This document shows, piece by piece, positions 16,679-25,905 of a stretch of 49,784 bases of DNA (positions within the stretch are counted from its first letter, which is position 1; every line of letters starts with the position of its first letter). Position numbers and translations under genes: made by a program. Under the pieces are notes generated by a model. That model worked only from the letters and a program-made list of their open reading frames with translations. It was not told the DNA's origin and made no database searches. The stretch is taken from the NCBI GenBank assembly GCA_024684175.1, contig JAIKXJ010000067.1, positions 1 through 49,784 of the forward strand, in the 5' to 3' direction. This DNA comes from Erysipelotrichaceae bacterium (GTDB lineage Bacteria > Bacillota_I > Bacilli_A > Erysipelotrichales > Erysipelotrichaceae).

Positions 16679-18685
16679 TTATCTCTCTTCCGTGAACCAG
16701 ACCGGCAGATCATCGATGCTGCAGGCCGCTTCTACGAAAGTCTCTCCCCGGATCAGGTTTCCTTTTCCCCGCAGGCGGAAACCGGAATCGCTTTTCGGTA
16801 AAAAGACATCGACGTACTTTTTGCCCTCGTCAAAGACCGGACAGACCAGGATCTTTTCACCGCACATGAAGCAGTCCGCCTCCCGGTCATAATCTTCATC
16901 CCGCAAGAAGACGGGATAGATCAGCGGCATATCCTTTTTTATGCAGACCTTCATCTGTTCAATCAGATACGGTACGAGCCGTTCCCGCAGATCAAAGATC
17001 TTTCGGACCGCATCCATCTTTTCCGGATAAAGCCAGGGCATCGTCGAAGCTTCGCCCGGCTTCCAGGAATGAAGGACGAAACGCGGTAAGAAGACCCCGT
17101 ACTGTAACCAGCGCAAGAAGAGCTCTTCACTCGGTCGCGGTCCGGCAAAACCGCCGATGTCCGGTCCGAAGAAACAGAAGCCCGAAAGCGCCATGGTCAT
17201 CGCCTGGTCGTGGTTGTACCGGAGATCTTTGAAATCCGTAAAATTGTCGCCGGTCCAGGTCGTCGCGATCCTCTGCGTGCCGGCAATGGCACAGCGGGAG
17301 ACATTGAACGGCAGCGCATTCACTTCCCTGCAGGCCTCATAGCTGGCCTTGGCCATCAGATAAGAAAACAAAGGTTTGATCCGCCTTGCCGGGACCTCTT
17401 TGTCAAAGCCATGCGCCAGGACGTCCCGATCATGGATGTCGTATTCGTTGTTGTCGTTCCAGATGTTGTCATAGCCCTGCTTGACCAAAACTTCCCGGAC
17501 ACAGTCCTTCCAGAATCCGTAAGCTCCCGGATCCGTGAGATCCAGATATGAGGCATCGCCACCCCAGAACGGAAATTTAGCCGGTGTCCCGTCGGGATAA
17601 TGCAGGAACCAGCCGTTGGCTGCGATCTCATCATAAAGCGGATGATCGTCCAGGAAAGCCGGCTTGACATTCGGCAGGATCCGCAGACCTTTCTCTTTGA
17701 AATAGTCGGAAAGTCCTTTCGGATCGGGGATCTTGTCCTTGTTCCAGTGAAAGACATAACGTTTTTCACCGATCTGCGTATAACCGCTCGACAGATAGAA
17801 ACCTCCAGCCTTGATGCCGTAGTCTTCACAGTTTTTGATGAAACTGCGCAGACGCGCATCGGCATCCTCCGCATCCGTATATTCCATCGTCGAACCGCAA
17901 TACGAAAACGCCCAGTCCGGAACTTCGCCGATCCCGCCGCACATATGGACGAAATCTTTGATGATCTGCCGCACAGTTCCAAACAGGATATAGAAGACCG
18001 TGTCTTCCTCTTCATAACGGATCGAATCGAACGGCTCATAATAATTGTCATGTTCCTTGCCGAAGTCGATCTCACCTTCCGAATACGTATCGTAATAGAT
18101 CCCGTAAGCTCCTGCCTTGTTTTCGCAGATATAGAATGGCAGATACTTATACAAAGGATCGGAATATTCGGCTTTGAAACCCATCGCATCATCGGTATCG
18201 AGCTTGTAGCGGCGATGATCCTTGTTGACCGGTCCGGACTTGTCGCCTAAGCCATAGACATAACGTCCTTCTTCCCTTCCCGTAAAATGAACGGAACCTT
18301 CACCGAGTTCTCCGGCGAAGTTGTAGGCCAGACCGTTCCGGTCCCGATAGAGCATCCCCCGTTCATTGGAAGCCGTGATGCGGAAGTTGAGCTTTTCGAT
18401 CTTCACATCCATGTCACAATGACGGAAACTTATCTCTTCCTCATCTTCAAAGACCTCGGGCGAACACAGTTCAAAACCCTCCAGAGAAAGCTTGTCTCTG
18501 CCTTGTTCCGGGATCCCCGTATGACCGGGATCGATGCTGAAGGTCGGAAGGAGCGTTTCATTTTTGATCAGTGCCACCCGCAGCATATCTTTGATGAAGT
18601 CGATGCGCAGGAAGACGCCGTCGCTTTCATAGATGCGCGTATGTTCTTCGGCGCTGTGCAGCTTGAACCGGTGTTTGAACTTCAT
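16679..18685 (-). CDS. GH31 family alpha-glycosidase
   Basis: 668 residues. The N-terminal beta domain (about 1-235) contains FTGREEGRYVYGLGDKSGPV. The (beta/alpha)8 domain has the nucleophile motif IWNDNNEYD (D411) and the acid/base region GTQRIATTWTGDN (D480). Further motifs are CGSTMEY and GFCFFGPDIGGFAG. It likely acts as an alpha-glucosidase or alpha-xylosidase on oligosaccharides brought in by the GPH symporter. No signal peptide, so cytoplasmic. Its ATG overlaps the esterase stop by 4 bases (ATGA), meaning coupled translation. Confidence 0.93.
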   Translation of the reverse strand: MKFKHRFKLHSAEEHTRIYESDGVFLRIDFIKDMLRVALIKNETLLPTFSIDPGHTGIPEQGRDKLSLEGFELCSPEVFEDEEEISFRHCDMDVKIEKLNFRITASNERGMLYRDRNGLAYNFAGELGEGSVHFTGREEGRYVYGLGDKSGPVNKDHRRYKLDTDDAMGFKAEYSDPLYKYLPFYICENKAGAYGIYYDTYSEGEIDFGKEHDNYYEPFDSIRYEEEDTVFYILFGTVRQIIKDFVHMCGGIGEVPDWAFSYCGSTMEYTDAEDADARLRSFIKNCEDYGIKAGGFYLSSGYTQIGEKRYVFHWNKDKIPDPKGLSDYFKEKGLRILPNVKPAFLDDHPLYDEIAANGWFLHYPDGTPAKFPFWGGDASYLDLTDPGAYGFWKDCVREVLVKQGYDNIWNDNNEYDIHDRDVLAHGFDKEVPARRIKPLFSYLMAKASYEACREVNALPFNVSRCAIAGTQRIATTWTGDNFTDFKDLRYNHDQAMTMALSGFCFFGPDIGGFAGPRPSEELFLRWLQYGVFLPRFVLHSWKPGEASTMPWLYPEKMDAVRKIFDLRERLVPYLIEQMKVCIKKDMPLIYPVFLRDEDYDREADCFMCGEKILVCPVFDEGKKYVDVFLPKSDSGFRLRGKGNLIRGETFVEAACSIDDLPVWFTEER

Positions 18686-20022
18686 GCCTTCGGTGCTCCT
18701 TTTTCCAACATATTCTTGATCAATTTCCTATACGACGGCTTGCCCATCTTCGTCTCTTTCAAAGTGAAACACAGCTCGTTACATTCGTTGTTATTGGTCT
18801 TCCGCCACAGCGGCAGGCCTTTTTCATTGGGATCGCCTGTCTTGCAGAACTGCGAAAGATATCTCATCATCTGCTTCGAGACTTCATAGTCCCTTTCCCG
18901 GAACGGCCGCCAGGACGTATCCAGCCGCCCGAACATGTAGCGCAGATCGCAGGAATGGAAAGCCCTGTTGTCATCTCCCGGCTGATCGATGTCGAAGTAA
19001 TAGACATAGGCACCGTTCTTTTTGGCAAACTTCCTTCCGATGTACGCCATGACCGGCGCATAGAGATCGCAATTGGTATGACCGATCATGTAGGCGATCT
19101 TCAGCGGATCCCCGATCAATCGATCGACTTTATCTTTCAAAAGAACACCGTCCACGACCGGCATCATATTGTAGACACTGTCTTTCCTTTTCTTCCGGAT
19201 CAGTTCATAGGCGTCGTGGATCGTCTGCAGATCCGCCGTCCTGAACTGTTCGAAATCCTCACATCCGGACAGCTTCATCAGTTCATGCCAGTAATCATAA
19301 GTCTCTTCCGCCCGCTTCGGCAGGGCAAACTTCGGGAAGGCACCGCCTCCCGACATCATGACCGCCCTTTGAAACAGGCCTTCGTTTTCATGATCCAGAC
19401 ACAGATACTGGACGGAGATGGCACCGGCGCTCTGCCCCATGACCGTGATGTTTTCACTGTCACCGCCAAATTCCTTGATGTGTTCCTTGACCCAGTGCAG
19501 TGCCTGCAGCTGGTCGTCGAGACCGAAGTTGCCGTTGCGGCCATACTTCTTTTTGATCTCCTCATGACAGAAGTAACCTAGGACACCGACCCGGTAATTG
19601 GCAAAGACCGTCAGGATGCCCCGCTTCGCCAGTTCATAGCCCCGGAACGGTTCTTCCTCGTTGCAGCCGGAATTGAAACCGCCGCCATGAAAAAAGACCA
19701 GGACCGGCACATCCTTCCCGCCTTTCGGGACATAGATGTTGAGATCCAGGCAGTTCTCATCGTATTGAAATTCCAGGCCTTCCCGAAACTCCTTGTGATA
19801 GAACAGACGTTCGGGATCCGAAAGATCGAGATGATACTGACGGTATTGGGGACAGGCCTTCGACATCTTCGTCGCATCGAAGACTCCTTCGTAAGCGTCG
19901 ATCCGCCTGCCGTATCCGAAACGTTCCGCCTTGGCATAAGGGATGCCGGAAAAGACATACGTGTCTTCGTATTCCTTTCCCAGAAAGCTTCCCATCATTG
20001 TCTTATATGTGACCGTCTTCAT
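18682..20022 (-). CDS. Type-B carboxylesterase family protein
   Basis: 446 residues from ATG 20022 (MKTVTYKTMMGSFLGKEYED). Motifs: VFFHGGGFNSGCNEE (oxyanion hole), EHIKEFGGDSENITVMGQSAG (nucleophile elbow GQSAG, Ser near 180), and a late AFHSCDLRYMFG containing the likely catalytic His. The family includes para-nitrobenzyl esterases and sugar-ester hydrolases. Being first in an operon with GH31 and a sugar symporter suggests removal of acyl groups from a glycoside. A TTG at 20040 could extend it six codons; neither start has a strong ribosome-binding site. Confidence 0.9.
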   Translation of the reverse strand: MKTVTYKTMMGSFLGKEYEDTYVFSGIPYAKAERFGYGRRIDAYEGVFDATKMSKACPQYRQYHLDLSDPERLFYHKEFREGLEFQYDENCLDLNIYVPKGGKDVPVLVFFHGGGFNSGCNEEEPFRGYELAKRGILTVFANYRVGVLGYFCHEEIKKKYGRNGNFGLDDQLQALHWVKEHIKEFGGDSENITVMGQSAGAISVQYLCLDHENEGLFQRAVMMSGGGAFPKFALPKRAEETYDYWHELMKLSGCEDFEQFRTADLQTIHDAYELIRKKRKDSVYNMMPVVDGVLLKDKVDRLIGDPLKIAYMIGHTNCDLYAPVMAYIGRKFAKKNGAYVYYFDIDQPGDDNRAFHSCDLRYMFGRLDTSWRPFRERDYEVSKQMMRYLSQFCKTGDPNEKGLPLWRKTNNNECNELCFTLKETKMGKPSYRKLIKNMLEKGAPKA

Positions 20023-20184
20023 TTTATGATCTTTGATCAAAAGGACAGCGAAGTTTCAGATATTCAAAACAAGAAACTTCCGTCCTTGCCCATACTTCAA
20101 TTCTAACATACGCAAGGGCACTCGTTATTTCATTCTGCGGGAGCGCATATGGACTTGGCGGTCTCTTCAAGAGATAATGGGACT

Positions 20185-21267
20185 ATGAAAAAGACAAAGA
20201 TCCTGATCGTCGGTTCCGGCTGGCGGTCTCTGTATTATGTACGTGTCATCTCTGCCCTGCCGCAGCATTTCGAGCTCTGTGCCATGTTGTGCCGGACGGA
20301 AGAAAAGGCGAAACGCATGGAAGAGACGTATGGCATCCGGACATCGACATCGGTCGAAGGATGCATCGCTATGTCACCGGATATCGTCGTCGTGGCCGTC
20401 GACAAAGCCCACATCGCTTCTGTCTCCATGGAATGGGCAAAACGGGGCTTTCTGGTCTCCGGGGAGACGCCCTCGGCCATGGACATCGATACGCTCAAGC
20501 AACTGTGGGACCTTCACCAAAAAGGAAGCCGGATCTTTTTTTCCGAACAATATCACCTCTACCCTTCCAACATCGCCCGCAAGAAGATCCTTCAGACAGG
20601 CTGTATCGGCAAGACCGATTATCTCTATCTTTCCCTGGCGCATGAGTACCACGGCATCTCTTTGATGCGAAGCTTCCTGGACATCGATGTCAGCGAACCT
20701 TTCAAGATCTCTGCCAGACGCTTTTCCTTTGAAACGCGCAAGACCCTTGACCGCTATCAGCGCTACCGCGACGGAAGCACAGCCTTCAAGGACCGTGTCC
20801 TCGCCTTGTTCGAATTTCAAAACGGAAAAGTCTGCGCCTATGACTTCGACTCCGAACAGTACCGTTCCCCGATCCGAAATGATCTATACAAGATACAAGG
20901 CGTCAAAGGCGAACTTTGCAACGACGAACTCGTTGTTCTCGATGAACACGGCGATGTCCAAACTCAAAAAATGAACGTCGTTCACCATACCGTACATACG
21001 GACGATGAAAATCCCAATCTCTACACGTATGAAGAGATCGATGCGATCGCTCTGGATGACAGGCTTCTGTACGAAGCGCCCTTCGGAAGATGCGGTCTGA
21101 GCGAAGATGAGACTGCGGTCGCCCTTCATCTTCTTTCCCTGGCGGAGGGAAAAGATCCTTATCCTTTGCGTGAAGCTCTGCAGGATGCCTATATGGCCGT
21201 CTGCTTAAGAAAAGCGGTCGAAGAAGGCAGCACTGTTCCTTCCGAATCATTGCCTTGGCAATATTAA
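20185..21267 (+). CDS. Gfo/Idh/MocA family oxidoreductase
   Basis: 360 residues from ATG 20185. An N-terminal Rossmann fold begins KILIVGSGWRSLYYVRVISA, an altered G-x-G-x-x dinucleotide motif, with CRTEEKAKRMEETYGI and PDIVVVAVDKAHIASVSMEW. The SGETPSAMD segment replaces the usual EKP with ETP. The C-terminal domain includes SEQYHLYPSN. The family oxidises or reduces sugars with NAD(P). The altered EKP lysine (Thr-Pro here) makes catalysis uncertain. Divergent from the GH31 operon, probably the same carbohydrate locus. Confidence 0.85.
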   Translation: MKKTKILIVGSGWRSLYYVRVISALPQHFELCAMLCRTEEKAKRMEETYGIRTSTSVEGCIAMSPDIVVVAVDKAHIASVSMEWAKRGFLVSGETPSAMDIDTLKQLWDLHQKGSRIFFSEQYHLYPSNIARKKILQTGCIGKTDYLYLSLAHEYHGISLMRSFLDIDVSEPFKISARRFSFETRKTLDRYQRYRDGSTAFKDRVLALFEFQNGKVCAYDFDSEQYRSPIRNDLYKIQGVKGELCNDELVVLDEHGDVQTQKMNVVHHTVHTDDENPNLYTYEEIDAIALDDRLLYEAPFGRCGLSEDETAVALHLLSLAEGKDPYPLREALQDAYMAVCLRKAVEEGSTVPSESLPWQY

Positions 21268-21290
21268 GACCCTTCCTGAGAAGGGTCTTC
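21266..21290. terminator. Bidirectional terminator
   Basis: Perfect 10-bp stem AAGACCCTTC / GAAGGGTCTT with a CTGA loop, between convergent genes. Confidence 0.88.
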
Positions 21291-21297
21291 TTCGCAT

Positions 21298-22440
21298 TTA
21301 CTGCTGATCTTCCTGCCTGTAGAATCTCTCCAGGTCCTTCTTTACCAGAGAATAGAAGGCCAGGCCTTTTTCTCTCTTGAACTTCCTCACCAGTCCCCGA
21401 TAGATATAATTCTTATCTGCCCGTTTTTCTTGCGGGACCTTATCGAGATATTTGATGATCTCCTCGGCCTCGTTTTCCGGAAGCTCTTTCAGAACTTCTT
21501 TGACGGTATCCTTTGCCAGGACCGTCTTTCTTTCTGCTTTGACCTCGTTCTTCTGTTCGGCTTCCTTGTTTTCGGAAGCTTCTTTCTTCTTCGGCTGCTT
21601 CTTGGAAGCGGTCTTTTTCTTCTGCACCGGCTCTTCTTTCTTGACCGCTGCTTCTTCCTTCTTCACTTCATTGCGGACAGGGACGGCCTCTTTTTTGACT
21701 TCGTCATTCACAGGAACAGCCTCTTTTTTCACTTCATTCTGGACCGGCCGGTTTTCCTTTTTCGCTTCGTTCTGAACAGGTCTTATTTCTTTTTTCGGTT
21801 CATTCTGAACAGGGCGCTTGTTCTCCTTGTTCATATCCTTGAGGATGACCCGTTTCTCGGAAGAGATCTGATGGGAACGGTCCGTTTCGGAAGCTTTGTT
21901 TTCCGGCCTTTGCTGAGGCTTGTTCTCCGTCTTTTGCCGGTCGTTGACCTGCAGGGAAGGTAACTGCTGCTTCCTTAAGACCGGAAGCTGCCTGTTGTCT
22001 TTCTTCTGCGGATTCTTCTGCGGCATCGGTTCGCTCTTCTTCTTGGAAGATTTGCGGGAAGCCTTCTTCGGTGTCTCCGGCTTGGTATTGATGCGTTTGA
22101 CATCATAGCCTTCGTTGCACCAGTATTCGATCACGGAATCATAACCGGTATCCTGCGATACGACGGTATAGGAAGAATGTTTGTTCTTGCCGATCAGATA
22201 ACCGAGATAAGAAGACAGGTAGAAATCCAAAGAATTCTTGCCCGGCTTGCATTCGATGATGTTGATCTTGTAACGGTGCTCATCGGTGAGCTGTTTGAGA
22301 AGCGTGAAGTTCAGGCTCTTGGCATTTTCCGTGACACAGATATAAAGTTCGAACCTCTCGTCTTTCGATAAGAGACCCGTCCAGGTCGATCCGACATTTT
22401 CACTGTCGATCAGTATTGCGGGTAATTTTGAAAAAAACAT
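21298..22440 (-). CDS. PIN/NYN-like domain protein with Lys/Glu-rich 11-residue repeats
   Basis: 380 residues. Residues 1-120 form a PIN/NYN-like nuclease fold: PAILIDSENVGSTW (acidic D12/E14), ICVTENA, KNSLDFYLSSYLG (D72) and VVSQDTGYDSVIEYW (D97 and D101 region), matching the acidic positions expected for metal-dependent RNases. Residues 121-310 are low complexity, Lys/Glu/Gln-rich, and include five 11-residue repeats (209-263). Residues 311-375 form a small helical C-terminal domain (VKEVLKELPENEAEEIIKYL, YIYRGLVRKFKREKG). Probably an RNA-processing protein held by a charged linker; target unknown. Monocistronic. Confidence 0.8.
   Translation of the reverse strand: MFFSKLPAILIDSENVGSTWTGLLSKDERFELYICVTENAKSLNFTLLKQLTDEHRYKINIIECKPGKNSLDFYLSSYLGYLIGKNKHSSYTVVSQDTGYDSVIEYWCNEGYDVKRINTKPETPKKASRKSSKKKSEPMPQKNPQKKDNRQLPVLRKQQLPSLQVNDRQKTENKPQQRPENKASETDRSHQISSEKRVILKDMNKENKRPVQNEPKKEIRPVQNEAKKENRPVQNEVKKEAVPVNDEVKKEAVPVRNEVKKEEAAVKKEEPVQKKKTASKKQPKKKEASENKEAEQKNEVKAERKTVLAKDTVKEVLKELPENEAEEIIKYLDKVPQEKRADKNYIYRGLVRKFKREKGLAFYSLVKKDLERFYRQEDQQ
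21652..21816 (-). repeat. Five tandem 33-bp coding repeats
   Basis: Encodes five copies of an 11-residue unit of the form (R/V)PVQNE(V/A)KKE(x): RPVQNEPKKEI, RPVQNEAKKEN, RPVQNEVKKEA, VPVNDEVKKEA, VPVRNEVKKEE. The charged repeats lie between the nuclease-like domain and the C-terminal domain. Confidence 0.85.
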
Positions 22441-22488
22441 ATATTTTTTATCCTAATATTTCACGAAGATCATGAAGAAAAGATCTAT

Positions 22489-23952
22489 TTATCGGATGAT
22501 CTTCGTACGGCCTTCTACACGGCCGTCAAGTTCAAAACTGTTGGAAAGCAGTTCCTCGTACGTCGTAACGTCATTGTGCACGACTTCGACGGGGCTTCCA
22601 TACATACTCAGTTCCTGCGGGCTCACTCCGAGGAACTCTTCACAGTTGTTCAGATGGAATTCCTGTAAGGCAAGGCGGAGGTGATCTTCCTCAGAGATCT
22701 CCTTGCCTTCATAGGAACAAAGGATCAGCGTATCGCTGTTTACATCGTAAGCGACATTCACGCCCTTGGAAAAAGCGTAGTACTCGCTTGAACCCTTGGA
22801 CTGATAAGATGCTTTCAGAAAATGATGACACATCTTCCGGAACGTCATGCCGTCCACTTCCATCATGAAGATCGCATTGCTGAAAGGATAGGTTTCACGG
22901 AAACTGCGATAGTCCACCACCGGTCCCAGTTTCTTTCCGCGGAACGATCCCGTCCCCAGCATCATCACATCAAAGCTCGATCCCTTTGCCATCAGGTCGG
23001 CAAACAGATTGCTCAATTCGGTCTCTTCCCTGCGGGAAGGATGACTCAGCGTCCTTTGGAAGGTCGTCAGGATCTGATCGTTCCTGAACTTCGAACGTCC
23101 GCCGTACGCCGCCAAAACTTCCTCCATCAGGCTGTCTTTTTTGCAGTGATCGGAATCGATATCGATACAGGACCACGCATAGTCCGCCAGCCGGTGATCC
23201 TTCACATCGACTTGTAAGTCGAACCTGCCGAGATGTTCGAAACCGGAACCGACCTGTACGATCGGGATGCCGTTGATCACTTTCGGTTTGTTCAGCAGGG
23301 TGTGAGAATGAGCACCGACGATCAGATCGATGTGAAGCTTCGGATCGATCCTTTCCGCAAGCCTCTTGTCTTCCTCATAGCCGATATGCGTGACTAAGAC
23401 CGTCACATCGACATCTTCGGTCCGATAGGCGTCGATGATCATCTTTGTCTCATGCAAGGCATCATCGACCTGTAAGTAATCATAGACAAGATCTCCGTTT
23501 CCGCCGGACATGAGGACTTCGTTCGTCACCAGCCCGATGAACATGACCTTGATGCCGTTTGCCTCAACGGTCTTATAAGGTTCAAACAGGCGCTTCCCGG
23601 AACCGGTGACACGCAGATTGGCATTGATGATGTCGAAACGGGCACACTTCTCCAGAAAGAGAAGATGTCCGATCCCGTAATCGGCCTCATGATTGCCGAT
23701 GGTCACCGCATCCGGCTCCAGCAGATTGATCAGTTCGATCGTGGAGATCCCTTTGAAATCCGCATCGATCAAAGATCCCTTGAACAGGTCACCGGCGATC
23801 ACATAAAGACAGTTTTCTTCTTTGCGAAGCTTTGTGAGCTCGTTCGCAAGAAAAGAGATCCCGCCGACGAGCTTCCCCTCTTTTTCCCGGGGATAAAAAG
23901 CTCCGTGCGGATCGTTGGAATGTAAGACCGTAAGCTTCCGTAAGTTTTCCAT
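22489..23952 (-). CDS. Bifunctional metallophosphatase/5'-nucleotidase, cytoplasmic type
   Basis: 487 residues. The N-terminal metallophosphatase domain shows LTVLHSNDPHGAFY (D/H), VIAGDLFKGS (GDxF), TIGNHEADYG (GNHE), LVTHIGYEEDKRLAE and VGAHSHTLL. The C-terminal 5'-nucleotidase domain has LMAKGSSFDVMMLGTGSFRG and YPFSNAIFMMEVDG. It lacks a signal peptide and cell-wall anchor, unlike secreted UshA/YfkN, so it resembles cytosolic YunD-type enzymes acting on nucleoside monophosphates or UDP-sugars. The start codon lies directly after the cca stop region, where TAGGAAG is both stop and ribosome-binding site. Confidence 0.92.
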   Translation of the reverse strand: MENLRKLTVLHSNDPHGAFYPREKEGKLVGGISFLANELTKLRKEENCLYVIAGDLFKGSLIDADFKGISTIELINLLEPDAVTIGNHEADYGIGHLLFLEKCARFDIINANLRVTGSGKRLFEPYKTVEANGIKVMFIGLVTNEVLMSGGNGDLVYDYLQVDDALHETKMIIDAYRTEDVDVTVLVTHIGYEEDKRLAERIDPKLHIDLIVGAHSHTLLNKPKVINGIPIVQVGSGFEHLGRFDLQVDVKDHRLADYAWSCIDIDSDHCKKDSLMEEVLAAYGGRSKFRNDQILTTFQRTLSHPSRREETELSNLFADLMAKGSSFDVMMLGTGSFRGKKLGPVVDYRSFRETYPFSNAIFMMEVDGMTFRKMCHHFLKASYQSKGSSEYYAFSKGVNVAYDVNSDTLILCSYEGKEISEEDHLRLALQEFHLNNCEEFLGVSPQELSMYGSPVEVVHNDVTTYEELLSNSFELDGRVEGRTKIIR

Positions 23953-23956
23953 CTTC

Positions 23957-25285
23957 CTACAGCTTCTTTGCGTACGCCAGTGTCTGTTTCAGTGCGGCAT
24001 CCTTGTTTACGCCTGCCAGTCTGAGCTTATGGGCATAGTCAAGGATCTGCGAAAATTTCTCATCGGGCTTGAGACCGGCCTCGATGAGATCCGTTCCTTT
24101 GACGTAATCTCTTTCCATATACTCCTTGTAGATCTCATAACGCTCGAAAAGAAAATCGATCTCTTCTTTTTTTGCTTTGTCTCCTTTGTCGGCAAGAGAG
24201 AAGTAGATGAGATCCTCCGGCTGCAGCGCTTCATCAAAGACCCGGTTGGTGGACTTGACCGATGATTTCGCTGAGGCGAGAGAGAACGGACGCATATGTA
24301 ACGGCGTCATGTTCAAAACATACTTCAAAGGATCCTTTTCCTCTGTGAAACGGCAGAGGAACGTTTTGATCAGGCCAAGGCCTTGGATCTCATGGCCGTA
24401 AGAATGGATGCGGCCGTCGATCTCTTCCGTCGTCAGGATCTTGCCCAAGTCATGACTCAGGCATAACAACATAAAGGCATAAGGCTCTTTGACCTTGTCA
24501 AGGTAGGAACAGCCGCGGTCAAGTACTTCCATCGTATGGACGAAGACATCGCCCTCCGGATGGTATATGGGATCCTGTCTGAGACCCACAAGATCCTCAA
24601 GCTCTTTGAACCAGTACTTCAGCTGATCCATTTCAAGAAGGCTTTTAAAGAACACGGAAGGAGAATCGGACTTGAGCAGTGCCTTCTTGAGTTCTTCTTC
24701 CACTCTGCTTTTATGCAAGGTGCTCAGATCGATGGTCTTGCATAAGCCGCGTGTCCTTTCTTCGATGGAAAAACGGAAACGTGAGGCAAACTGCGCCGCC
24801 CGAAGTACCCTCAACGGGTCTTCGATGAAAGTCTTCTCATCGACACAGCGAAGGACCTTGTTTCTCAAGTCTTCCAGCCCGCCAAACGAGTCGATGATCT
24901 CTCCGCTCAGTACATCCTTCATCAGAGCGTTGATCGTAAAGTCTCTGCGTCTGGCCGCTTCCTTAAGACCGATGAAAGGATCGACATCGATCTCAAAATC
25001 CCGATGTCCCTTTCCGATCGCCCTTTCCCTTCTTGGCATGGCGATGTCGATGTCATATCCCCTCAAAGAATAGACACCGAAACTCTTTCCGAAACTCAAA
25101 GGTTCGCCAAACTCTTCCAGGATCTCTTTCAGCTTTTCCGGTGTGATCCCGTGGACCTCGATATCGACATCCTTGTTTTCGACACCCAGAAGGAAGTCAC
25201 GTACGAAACCTCCGACATAAAAGACTCTGCCGCCTTCTTCCTTCACTCTTCGAGCGATCTGCTGACTTAAAACGGTCTTATCCAT
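23957..25285 (-). CDS. cca: CCA tRNA nucleotidyltransferase with HD domain
   Basis: 442 residues. Class II nucleotidyltransferase head: VFYVGGFVRDFLLGVENKDVD (GGxVRD at 25-30, metal DxD at 39-41), RRERAIGKGHRDFEID, RRRDFTINALMKD and DPLRVLRAAQFASRF (motif C, ERxxRxxxxxxx). A C-terminal HD phosphohydrolase-type domain carries HTMEVLDR and LCLSHDLGK. It repairs or adds the 3' CCA of tRNAs. The nucleotidase gene follows immediately. An IS200 element is inserted just upstream, next to the probable promoter. Confidence 0.92.
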   Translation of the reverse strand: MDKTVLSQQIARRVKEEGGRVFYVGGFVRDFLLGVENKDVDIEVHGITPEKLKEILEEFGEPLSFGKSFGVYSLRGYDIDIAMPRRERAIGKGHRDFEIDVDPFIGLKEAARRRDFTINALMKDVLSGEIIDSFGGLEDLRNKVLRCVDEKTFIEDPLRVLRAAQFASRFRFSIEERTRGLCKTIDLSTLHKSRVEEELKKALLKSDSPSVFFKSLLEMDQLKYWFKELEDLVGLRQDPIYHPEGDVFVHTMEVLDRGCSYLDKVKEPYAFMLLCLSHDLGKILTTEEIDGRIHSYGHEIQGLGLIKTFLCRFTEEKDPLKYVLNMTPLHMRPFSLASAKSSVKSTNRVFDEALQPEDLIYFSLADKGDKAKKEEIDFLFERYEIYKEYMERDYVKGTDLIEAGLKPDEKFSQILDYAHKLRLAGVNKDAALKQTLAYAKKL

Positions 25286-25296
25286 CTGCTGCCTAT

Positions 25297-25326
25297 ATTA
25301 TAAAGGAGTACTCGTCATCTTTCCAA
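25297..25326 (-). promoter_or_regulatory. Probable cca promoter at the IS junction
   Basis: On the minus strand TTGGAA (25326-25321), an 18-base spacer and TATAAT (25302-25297). The -10 ends 11 bases before the ATG at 25285, giving a leader of about 4-5 bases. The -35 lies at or inside the right end of the IS200 element. Confidence 0.5.
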
Positions 25327-25436
25327 CAAAAAGTGACCCACCGGCATAGCCGGTGGTTCTTCTCGTGCGGCCACGAGGGCCTTATCATAACAGCGGCGCG
25401 TCTACGCGCTTCAAACAGCCTGCCACTTGCGGACTG

Positions 25437-25898
25437 TTACCTCTTCTTACCCGTGAACGGGTCTAATCCTTCAAGTGTCAGCTGTTCCATCTCTTCGTCT
25501 TTTCGGAGTTGGTTTTCGATGTATTCCTGAATCTTCTTTGTGTTCTTTCCTGCTGTATCCGCATAGTATCCCCTGCACCAGAACTGTCTGTTTCTGTACC
25601 TGAACTTCAGGTTGCCGTACTTCTCATAGATCATCATGGAGCTTTTGCCCTTGGGATATCCCATGAAGGAAGAAACAGACAGTTTCGGAGGGATCGCGAC
25701 CAGGATATGCACATGATCGGGGCAAAGTTCTCCTTCAAGAAGTTCCACTCCTTTCTGAAAGCAGAGCTGCCTGATGATCTCCTTGACATCCGACCTGATC
25801 TGTCCATAGAACACCTTTCTTCTGTATTTCGGGGCAAAGACGATGTGATATTTGCAGTTCCGGGCTGTGTGAGCCAGTGTATTACTTAGTTCAATCAT
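25437..25898 (-). CDS. tnpA: IS200-type TnpA Y1 transposase
   Basis: 153 residues, standard for TnpA of the IS200 group. The HUH metal motif is CPDHVHILVAIPP (H62, H64). The catalytic tyrosine helix is KKIQEYIENQ (Y126), after CRGYYADTAGKN. The N-terminal NCKYHIVFAPKYRRKVFYG and central GYPKGKSS also match the family. It makes and joins single-strand ends at the hairpins. ATG 25898 overlaps the stop of a 5-codon upstream frame (MFYYD) that has the strong GGAGG site, so the start may depend on coupling. All catalytic residues are intact, so it may be active. Confidence 0.93.
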   Translation of the reverse strand: MIELSNTLAHTARNCKYHIVFAPKYRRKVFYGQIRSDVKEIIRQLCFQKGVELLEGELCPDHVHILVAIPPKLSVSSFMGYPKGKSSMMIYEKYGNLKFRYRNRQFWCRGYYADTAGKNTKKIQEYIENQLRKDEEMEQLTLEGLDPFTGKKR

Positions 25899-25905
25899 AG
25901 TAAAA

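Noticed and set aside
21652..21816. CRISPR array
   Set aside because: The 33-bp repeats have no spacers and encode an in-frame 11-residue peptide repeat.
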